10,616 bases of DNA, taken from NCBI GenBank assembly GCA_905373185.1, contig CAJPSE010000042.1:1-10616 (forward strand), read 5' to 3'. This stretch comes from an uncultured Fretibacterium sp. GTDB lineage: Bacteria; Synergistota; Synergistia; Synergistales; Aminobacteriaceae. A model generated the notes under the pieces. The model had not been told where the DNA came from, did not search any database, and was given only the letters and a program-made list of their open reading frames with translations. The translations under genes were made by a program, and so were the position numbers. Positions 5,987 to 10,616 of the stretch are shown here, piece by piece; position 1 is the first letter of the stretch, and each line of letters begins with the position of its first letter.

Positions 5987-6841
5987 TTACGCTTCCTCGA
6001 GGCCCCTCAGGACCTCCCCGATATCCCCATCGACGAGGATCGCGCGGCCCTCCAGCTCGCGCGGAGCGTCCGCCTCCCCCAGATTGACGCAGGCATAGAC
6101 CGCCCTTTCGTTTCGGGTGGACATGCGCCGGAAGGGGTACTTGATGATGCCCGGCGTGTTCCAGCCCACCCCGAGCTCCAGAAACAGGACGCGGGCGCCC
6201 TCGTGCTTCCGCAGGAAGTCTGCGTACCGCCCCGCGGCGAAGTGCCAGGCCTCGTCCTCCACAAAGGTATCGTCGCAGCGCAGGTTGTTCGCCATGGGGC
6301 CGCCGCACCGCGGGCAGCGGGGAATCAGCTCTGTGGGAATCCGCATGTCCCTCTGCTCCGAGACCATGCGCTGCACCGGCGCCTCGTTGTCGTACGTCTC
6401 CTGATGACAGGGCCTTGCGCACTGCCACAGCCCGTAGTCCCCCTGGGTGCAGAACAGGCGGAGCGCGTCGAACCCGGCCTTCTGGAAGCAGTGGTCCACG
6501 TTCGTGGTGATCACGAAACAGTCCTTGCCGCCCATCAGGTTCCGCAGCCTGCGGTAGGCCGGCCCGGCGTCCTGGGCGTAGCGGTTGAGGTGGATGTGGC
6601 GGCTCCAGTAGGCCCAGAACTCCTCCGGCGTGGGGTAGGGGTAGAAGCCGGCCGTGTACATGTCGCGATAGCCGTACCTGCCGATGAAGTCGGCGAAGTT
6701 TTTCTCGAACCGCTCCCCGGAATAGGTCAGGCCGGAGGCCGCCGACAGGCCCGACCCTGCTCCCACCACGACGGCGTCCGCCCCAGAGATTTCCCGCCTC
6801 AGCCTCTCAATCGCATCCAAGCAGGCGCCGGTAGATATCAT
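5987..6841 (-). CDS. Class-M sirtuin (SirTM), NAD-dependent protein ADP-ribosyltransferase
   Basis: Sirtuin-fold enzyme of 284 aa. NAD-binding features are GAGSGLSAASG (27-37) and TTNVDH (112-117). The canonical catalytic histidine position reads TQGDYG (Q133), with Q140-C141 close by. Structural zinc cysteines are C141, C145, C176 and C179. The LELGVGWNTPGIIKYPF block (221-237) is typical of SirTM, not of deacetylating sirtuins. Studied SirTMs (Staphylococcus, Streptococcus) ADP-ribosylate a lipoyl-carrier protein, and a linked macrodomain enzyme reverses this. The ATG at 6841 is chosen because AAGGAG lies seven bases upstream; an upstream ATG at 6862 lacks one. The gene overlaps the macrodomain gene by 35 bases. 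Its stop abuts the troD stop. The natural target here is unknown. Confidence 0.88.
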   Translation of the reverse strand: MISTGACLDAIERLRREISGADAVVVGAGSGLSAASGLTYSGERFEKNFADFIGRYGYRDMYTAGFYPYPTPEEFWAYWSRHIHLNRYAQDAGPAYRRLRNLMGGKDCFVITTNVDHCFQKAGFDALRLFCTQGDYGLWQCARPCHQETYDNEAPVQRMVSEQRDMRIPTELIPRCPRCGGPMANNLRCDDTFVEDEAWHFAAGRYADFLRKHEGARVLFLELGVGWNTPGIIKYPFRRMSTRNERAVYACVNLGEADAPRELEGRAILVDGDIGEVLRGLEEA

Positions 6842-7646
6842 GGTCGCTCTCCTTGAACACATCGAAAATAACCCTCATCCCCGCCCCATGTTCCCGCAGG
6901 AACCCCCTGACGGTCTCCACCGCGATCTCCGCGGCCTCCTGCTGCGGAAAACGGAACTCTCCCGTGGAGATGCAGCAGAACGCGATGCTGACAAGCCGGT
7001 GCGAGCGCGCAAGCTCCAGGCAGGAGCGATAGCAGTCGGCGAGCAGGGAGCGGTCCCTCCGCGTCGGGCGGTCGGCGACGATCGGTCCCACCGTGTGGAC
7101 GACGTGGCGGCTGGGCAGGTTGTAGGCCCCCGTGATCTTCGCGCCGCCCGTCGGCTCCTCGTGACCCTGCCGCCTCATGAGGGTGTCGCACTCGAGGCGG
7201 AGCTGGACCCCGGCGTAGGTGTGGATGACGTTGTCGATGCACCCGTGCCCGGGCACGAAGCACCCCAACAGGGAGGCGTTCGCGGCATTGACGACGGCGT
7301 CCACCCTCAGCGTCGTGATGTCGCCCCTCCAGACCGCGAGGGATGAGGCGCCGGGCTCCTCCGTCGCGACGGACAGCGCCTCCGCGTCCACGATTCCCTT
7401 CCTCCGCGCCTCCTCTTGAAGGTAGGCGTCCTGCACCTCCAGGAAGTCCCCGCCGATGGGCCAGGGGGGACGGACGTTCATCAGGGCCCGCAGGAGCCGC
7501 CGGCGGCCCTCCTCATCGTCCGGGAGCTCCATGCCGCTGCAACGCGGGTTTTCATCCCTCAGAAAGTGAAGCAGGTACTCCAGCCTCCCGGCCTGGTCCT
7601 CGATCCGACCCTCAATCCGTTCCACGACACCACCGCCCTTCCGCAT
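6807..7646 (-). CDS. Zinc-type macrodomain protein, ADP-ribosyl hydrolase partner of SirTM
   Basis: Macrodomain enzyme of 279 aa, predicted to remove ADP-ribose from proteins modified by the neighbouring sirtuin. After a helical N-terminal region (about 1-100) come WRGDITTL (106-113), VDAVVNAANASLLG (115-128), a C-x4-H-x-C metal motif in GCFVPGHGCIDNVIH (C129, H134, C136), VHTVGP (183-188) and the phosphate/ribose loop CISTGEFRFP (225-234). The Cys/His motif is that of the zinc-dependent macrodomains genetically linked to SirTM. Length fits that family. The start is uncertain: ATG 7646 has only AAAGG immediately before it, while GTG at 7625 has GGAAGG further upstream. A GC-rich hairpin precedes the start. 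First gene of the two-gene unit. Confidence 0.9.
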   Translation of the reverse strand: MRKGGGVVERIEGRIEDQAGRLEYLLHFLRDENPRCSGMELPDDEEGRRRLLRALMNVRPPWPIGGDFLEVQDAYLQEEARRKGIVDAEALSVATEEPGASSLAVWRGDITTLRVDAVVNAANASLLGCFVPGHGCIDNVIHTYAGVQLRLECDTLMRRQGHEEPTGGAKITGAYNLPSRHVVHTVGPIVADRPTRRDRSLLADCYRSCLELARSHRLVSIAFCCISTGEFRFPQQEAAEIAVETVRGFLREHGAGMRVIFDVFKESDHDIYRRLLGCD

Positions 7647-7653
7647 CCTTTGA

Positions 7654-7674
7654 GGCAGGGGGCTTGTCCCTGCC
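7654..7674 (-). repeat. Hairpin in the macrodomain mRNA leader
   Basis: On the minus strand GGCAGGG, loop ACAAGCC, CCCTGCC form a perfect 7-bp GC-rich stem. It ends seven bases before the macrodomain ATG and downstream of the predicted -10. It could restrict ribosome access or stabilise the mRNA. There is no T tract, so it is not a terminator. Confidence 0.45.
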
Positions 7675-7692
7675 GTCCCTCTGCATTACAAT
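7664..7692 (+). promoter_or_regulatory. Candidate promoter for the HxlR-type gene
   Basis: TTGTCC (7664-7669), 17 bases, TACAAT (7687-7692) give a start near 7699 and an 80-base leader to the ATG at 7779. The -10 matches five of six positions. A weaker alternative is TTGTTC (7729-7734) with TACCAT (7752-7757), also 17 bases apart. Confidence 0.4.
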
Positions 7693-7716
7693 AGCCCATC
7701 AAGTATCCCATGTAAA
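7688..7716 (-). promoter_or_regulatory. Candidate promoter for the macrodomain-SirTM unit
   Basis: On the minus strand TTTACA (7716-7711), a 17-base spacer and TATTGT (7693-7688) form a fair sigma-70 promoter (five and four of six). Transcription would start near 7681, about 35 bases before the macrodomain ATG. Its -10 lies on the same bases as the -10 of the opposing HxlR promoter, so the two would compete. Confidence 0.45.
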
Positions 7717-7778
7717 GCAGGCACATTATTGTTCTGTAGGCGCCGAAAAGATACCATTGTGCGAACAGGTGGGGCGAG

Positions 7779-8183
7779 ATGAAAAAGGACATGCCGGACT
7801 GCCCGATCGAGACGACCATGACGCTGATCTCCAACCGCTGGAAGGTGCTGATCCTCTGGGATCTGTTGGGCGGCGTCAAGCGTTTCGGCGAATTGAAGAA
7901 GCTGCTGGGCGGCATCAGCCAGAAGGTGCTGACGGCCAACCTGCGCCAGATGGAGGAGGCGGGGCTGCTGACCCGTACCGTCTACGCGGAGGTGCCGCCC
8001 CGGGTGGAGTACGCGCTGACGGAGACCGGGCGCAGCCTGCGGCCGGTCCTGGAGGCGATGCTGGAGTGGGGGACGCGCTACAAGGCCGGGACAGCGGCCG
8101 CAGCGGGCCCGACCCCCTCTATACGGCGTCGGACACGCGGGACCTTCGGGCACCCCGAACCTTTCCGGGGTCCTATCCCCTGA
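7779..8183 (+). CDS. HxlR-family winged-helix transcriptional regulator
   Basis: DNA-binding regulator; the conserved part is residues 1-101. N-terminal CPIETTMTLISNRWKVLILWDLL (8-30) and RFGELKKLLGGISQKVLTANLRQMEEAGLL (35-64) form the family helix-turn-helix. VEYALTETGRSLRPVLEAMLEW (76-97) is the wing and last helix. AGGTGG (7767-7772) six bases upstream supports the start. Cys8 sits where redox-sensing members such as YodB and HypR carry their reactive cysteine, so oxidant or electrophile sensing is possible. It diverges from the macrodomain-SirTM unit, a common layout for HxlR targets. After residue 101 the frame turns poor (ATA and CGT codons, an Arg/Pro-rich end at 134) while the -1 frame looks coding, suggesting a frameshift and an original protein of about 190 aa. 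Confidence 0.88.
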   Translation: MKKDMPDCPIETTMTLISNRWKVLILWDLLGGVKRFGELKKLLGGISQKVLTANLRQMEEAGLLTRTVYAEVPPRVEYALTETGRSLRPVLEAMLEWGTRYKAGTAAAAGPTPSIRRRTRGTFGHPEPFRGPIP

Positions 8184-8359
8184 GCGGGGCCTCCGCGGCG
8201 GGGCCCGACATCCGCTACGCCTTCAACACGGCCGAGGAGATCGAGTTCGTCTGCGAGCTCTACTGCCGGGCCCGCAGTATGGGCAAGCCGGTCCTGCTTT
8301 CGGAGGCGGATATGGAGGTCGTGTTGGAGAAGTTCAAGAGCTACGGGCAGCGGGACTGA
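8066..8359 (+). CDS. Coding-like tail in the -1 frame of the HxlR gene (frameshifted extension or small overlapping gene)
   Basis: I do not recognise this protein. From about 8083 the frame one base back from hxlR has consistent high-GC third positions and a natural-looking sequence. Its last part, about 55 residues with IRYAFNTAEEIEFVCELYCRA and later KPVLLSEADMEVVLEKF, reads as two amphipathic helices with two cysteines. No ATG or TTG lies in this frame before 8279. The only alternative start is GTG at 8066, with GGAGG ten bases upstream, giving 97 aa with a 118-base overlap. A one-base deletion in an originally longer hxlR, a sequencing error, or a real overlapping gene would all fit; I favour a frameshift. 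The start coordinate is that GTG and is tentative. Confidence 0.45.
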   Translation: MGDALQGRDSGRSGPDPLYTASDTRDLRAPRTFPGSYPLSGASAAGPDIRYAFNTAEEIEFVCELYCRARSMGKPVLLSEADMEVVLEKFKSYGQRD

Positions 8360-8393
8360 GGGGCCGAAAATGCGGGGACGGAGGTGAAGGGCT

Positions 8394-8828
8394 GTGGAAT
8401 TCCGAACGGTCGCGTCCGAAAGGGAGCGTTTTCTCGACCTGCTCCTCCTGGCGGACGAGGAGGAGGCGATGATCGCCCGCTATCTGGACCGAGGCGAGAT
8501 GATCGCCCTTTACGACGGCGGGCTCAAGGGTGTGTGCGTCGTGACAAAGGAGAGAGAGGGGCTCTACGAGCTCCAGAACATCGCGATCGTCCCGGAGCAT
8601 CGGGGACGTGGCTACGGCAGGGCGCTGATCCTCCACGTCCTCGATCGGTACAGGGGCCAGGGCGTCCTGCAGGTCGGAACCGGCGGACGCACCGCCGCGT
8701 TCTACGCGTCCTGCGGCTTCGAGATCTCCCACACGCTGAAGAACTACTTCACAGAGCACTACAGCCGTCCGATCGTCGAGGACGGCGTGTGGCTCCTCGA
8801 CAAGATTTACCTCAAGCGGGTGCTGTGA
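8394..8828 (+). CDS. GNAT-family N-acetyltransferase, YvbK-like
   Basis: Predicted acetyl-CoA-dependent acetyltransferase of 144 aa. Motif A, ELQNIAIVPEHRGRGYGRALI (59-79), holds the acetyl-CoA pyrophosphate loop R-G-R-G-Y-G (70-75). The C-terminal part, VGTGGRTAAFYASCGFE (94-110) followed by NYFTEHYSRPIVEDG (117-131), matches the Bacillus YvbK subgroup, whose substrate is not established as far as I know. It starts with GTG at 8394 behind an excellent GGAGGTG seven bases upstream. It lies 34 bases after the hxlR tail on the same strand, so the two may share a transcript. Acceptor substrate unknown. Confidence 0.88.
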   Translation: MEFRTVASERERFLDLLLLADEEEAMIARYLDRGEMIALYDGGLKGVCVVTKEREGLYELQNIAIVPEHRGRGYGRALILHVLDRYRGQGVLQVGTGGRTAAFYASCGFEISHTLKNYFTEHYSRPIVEDGVWLLDKIYLKRVL

Positions 8829-8879
8829 GGGGTCGGAGTTTTGCACGGGGTCGGGCATCATGCCAAGAGGGGTTCGTCC

Positions 8880-10004
8880 ATGGTTACGATCGAGAAAATA
8901 TTGTCGCTTCCCGTTTTTGAGGGGTCGGTCTGTGCCGCGGGTATGAAGGGCGGAGATCGGCGGGTACGCTATATCGATATTGCCGAGGTCCCGGACATCC
9001 GCTTCTGGGTGAGCCCCGACGTGTTCTTCCTCACCACGGCATATGCCCTGCATGGGGAGGAGGCCGCCTTCATGGATTTTCTGCGCAGCCTGGTCCGGAA
9101 CGGGGCAGCCGGGCTGGGGGTCAAGCTGGGGCGTTTCCTGGACAGGCTGCCGGACGAATTCTATGCGTATGCGGACGAGAACGACTTTCCGATCGTCCTG
9201 CTGCCCTCGGAGCTTCGCTATTCCCATGCCATTCGTGCCGCCATGGAGGCGATCCTGGAGGATGAGCGGGAGGACCCCCCGTTTGGCGGCGTTTTGGACG
9301 ACTGCCTCGAGGAGGCCCTGTTCGGGGACTTCCCCATGCGCTCGCTCCTCCACTTCGAGAAGGCGGGCTTTCCCTTGGACACTCAGGTCCGGGTGGTTCT
9401 CATCGCCTTGCGGGACGCAAGGGCCGATATGGGGGTGAGCGCGCTCAGATCCCTGATGCGCGGGGCCGGCCTTTTTGCCGCGGTCCGGACCTCATCCGAG
9501 ACCATCGTTCTGATGTCCCGTGCCGATGAGGTTTCGGAGGCGCTCTCCGATTCCCTTTCCCTCCTGGCGGGAGGGGCCCGCATTGCCATGGGGGGATTCC
9601 ATCGGCTCAAGGACTTCAGGAAGTCTTATGAGGAGGCGCAGTGGGTCTTGGGCCTGTTCGGGCTTCTCGGCCTCGACGAGGGGCTCCATGCGTTCGAGGA
9701 CATGGAGCTCTTTGTCCCCCTGCTGCGGAACCGTGCCCCCGAAGGGGTGCATCGTTCCGCGCTGCGTCTGCTTGCCCCGCTTATGGAGTACGATTCCCGG
9801 CACGATGCCGAATTGATAAATACGCTCCATGCCTTTATCCTGTGCGATCGCAATCATAAGGAGGCCGCCAGGACGCTGCACCTTCATCGCAATACCCTTC
9901 GCTACCGCCTCGGGAAGATCAAATCCCTCCTGCCCCCGGGAAGCCTGAGTGGATTTCCCTTCCTACGCCTTTCCCTGGCGCTGCTGATCCACCTCTCGAA
10001 ATGA
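8880..10004 (+). CDS. PucR-family transcriptional regulator
   Basis: DNA-binding regulator of 374 aa with the family layout. An N-terminal PucR sensory domain (about 5-125) opens with TIEKILSLPVFEGSVCAAG and includes VRYIDIAEVPDIRFWVSPDVFFLTTAYAL. A middle GGDEF-like region spans about 175-290. The C-terminal HTH_30 domain (about 310-370) contains NHKEAARTLHLHRNTLRYRLGKI. AGAGGGG seven bases upstream supports ATG 8880; an in-frame TTG at 8841 has no good site. Relatives control purine, amino-acid or sugar-acid use in response to metabolites. Here it converges on an amidohydrolase gene that might be a target, but no operator is evident. A GGCAT-C-ATGCC repeat (8854-8864) lies just before its ribosome-binding site. 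Confidence 0.92.
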   Translation: MVTIEKILSLPVFEGSVCAAGMKGGDRRVRYIDIAEVPDIRFWVSPDVFFLTTAYALHGEEAAFMDFLRSLVRNGAAGLGVKLGRFLDRLPDEFYAYADENDFPIVLLPSELRYSHAIRAAMEAILEDEREDPPFGGVLDDCLEEALFGDFPMRSLLHFEKAGFPLDTQVRVVLIALRDARADMGVSALRSLMRGAGLFAAVRTSSETIVLMSRADEVSEALSDSLSLLAGGARIAMGGFHRLKDFRKSYEEAQWVLGLFGLLGLDEGLHAFEDMELFVPLLRNRAPEGVHRSALRLLAPLMEYDSRHDAELINTLHAFILCDRNHKEAARTLHLHRNTLRYRLGKIKSLLPPGSLSGFPFLRLSLALLIHLSK

Positions 10005-10024
10005 CGCATCTCGAAATGAGGAAT
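9995..10024 (+). repeat. 15-base tandem duplication spanning the PucR stop codon
   Basis: CTCGAAATGACGCAT (9995-10009) and CTCGAAATGAGGAAT (10010-10024) match at 13 of 15 positions. The first copy holds the last codons and the TGA stop of the regulator, so the second copy lies in the 37-base gap before the convergent amidohydrolase. It looks like a small local duplication without obvious function. Confidence 0.7.
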
Positions 10025-10041
10025 TTGGGGGACGCCCCGCC

Positions 10042-10616
10042 TCAGCGGCTGTAGACCTCCGCGCCGTCGATGAAGGTCTTGACGACGTGCGTCCGCGCAT
10101 CCAGAGGGTCCCCATCCCAGACCGCCAGGTCGGCGTCCTTGCCGGGCTCGATGGACCCCATCCGCTTCTCCAGCCCCAGATGCTCGGCGGCATACAGGGT
10201 CACCGCCCTCAGAGCTTCATCCGGGGGTAGCCCCGCCTTCACGGCCAAAGAGGCGCAGACGATCTGGTGCTCGATGGGGGAGAATGGGTGGTCTGTGATG
10301 ATGCAGAAGTGGACCCCGGCCCTCCAGAGAGTCACGGGCGTATCCCAGGACTTGTTGCGAAGCTCTATCTTGGGTTTCGACGAGAGCGTTGGCCCCACGG
10401 CGGCAAAGACCTTCTTCTCCGCCAGCCAGGGCGCGATGAGGTGTCCCTCTGTGCAGTGCTCGATGGTGTAGCGCAAGGAAAACTCCTCGGCGATGCGGAC
10501 CGCCGTCTGGATGTCGTCCAGACGATGGCAGTGCACCCGGAACGGCATCGTCCCGTCCAGAACGGAGAGAAGCGCCTCCAGCCCCAGGTCGCGGTCGAAG
10601 GGCTCCCCCTTCTTTG
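10042..10616 (-). CDS. Amidohydrolase-superfamily enzyme, C-terminal part (runs off the window)
   Basis: The last 190 residues of a metal-dependent amidohydrolase; full-length relatives are about 380-400 aa, so roughly half is missing at the right edge. Visible barrel motifs are FRVHCHRLDDI (strand-5 metal histidine), YTIEHCTEG (strand-6 histidine) and ITDHPFSP (strand-8 aspartate). GLEKRMGSIEPGKDADLAVWDGDPLDAR and VVKTFIDGAEVY form the C-terminal beta-sandwich common to imidazolonepropionase- and cytosine-deaminase-like members. The frame is open without a stop from the edge inward, so the internal ATG at 10548 is not the start. The substrate cannot be predicted; hydrolysis of a cyclic amide or amidine is the general chemistry. 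It converges on the PucR gene. Confidence 0.9.
   Translation of the reverse strand, partial: KKGEPFDRDLGLEALLSVLDGTMPFRVHCHRLDDIQTAVRIAEEFSLRYTIEHCTEGHLIAPWLAEKKVFAAVGPTLSSKPKIELRNKSWDTPVTLWRAGVHFCIITDHPFSPIEHQIVCASLAVKAGLPPDEALRAVTLYAAEHLGLEKRMGSIEPGKDADLAVWDGDPLDARTHVVKTFIDGAEVYSR

Noticed and set aside
5724..6428. Minus-strand frame of 234 codons across the troD/sirtuin junction
   Set aside because: It is Arg/Gly/Pro-rich, crosses two real genes in wrong frames and has no recognisable motif.
8829..8928. GGGGTCGG at 8829 and 8847 and again near 8921, plus GGCAT-C-ATGCC at 8854-8864
   Set aside because: Short GC-rich matches are expected by chance here. The spacing is irregular and nothing ties them to a regulator.
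10027..10038. GGGG-ACG-CCCC as a bidirectional terminator between the PucR and amidohydrolase genes
   Set aside because: The stem is only four base pairs with a 3-base loop and no T tract on either strand.
1..10616. tRNA, rRNA, CRISPR arrays, insertion sequences or prophage genes
   Set aside because: No such structure, transposase or regularly spaced repeat array was seen. The only tandem repeats are the short ones listed.

Overview
The window is GC-rich, densely packed bacterial DNA. High third-position GC opens many long shadow frames, which are left out here. A Sec signal peptide without a lipobox on the metal-binding protein suggests a diderm envelope. Together with the Treponema-like TroABCD layout, a class-M sirtuin and a PucR regulator, this would fit an anaerobic diderm such as a member of Synergistota. 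That placement is an inference; there is no rRNA or marker gene here to test it.

Left part (1-1950, minus strand): a BtuCD/FecCDE-type transport operon with a FecCD permease followed by its ATPase, coupled by an ATGA overlap. A well-placed Shine-Dalgarno and ATG at the extreme left edge suggest a further gene, possibly the missing binding protein. Region 1951-2328 is a 378-base divergent control region. It holds a good minus-strand promoter (TTGACA-17-TATGCT) with an AGGTT/AACCT inverted repeat in its spacer. It also holds three AACTTTACG-like half-sites in front of the rightward operon.

Middle (2329-5986, plus strand): a TroABCD/MntABCD-like Mn/Zn uptake operon of periplasmic binding protein, ATPase and two ABC-3 permeases. 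The second permease carries a cytoplasmic tail of about 75 residues that resembles a small winged helix. Three 16-base tandem repeats fill most of the troA-troB gap.

Centre right (5987-7646, minus strand): a two-gene ADP-ribosylation module, a zinc-type macrodomain hydrolase followed by an overlapping class-M sirtuin (SirTM). It ends stop-to-stop against the tro operon with no gap. Divergent from it, over what look like overlapping promoters sharing one -10 region, is an HxlR-family regulator with an N-terminal cysteine. The HxlR frame appears to continue into a coding-like tail in the -1 frame.

Right part (8066-10616): that tail, a YvbK-like GNAT acetyltransferase, a PucR-family regulator, and on the minus strand the C-terminal half of an amidohydrolase that runs off the window.

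The most interesting material is the minimal SirTM/macrodomain cassette next to a possibly redox-sensing HxlR regulator and without the lipoylation genes of the Staphylococcus and Streptococcus version, plus the unexplained regulatory repeats around the tro operon.
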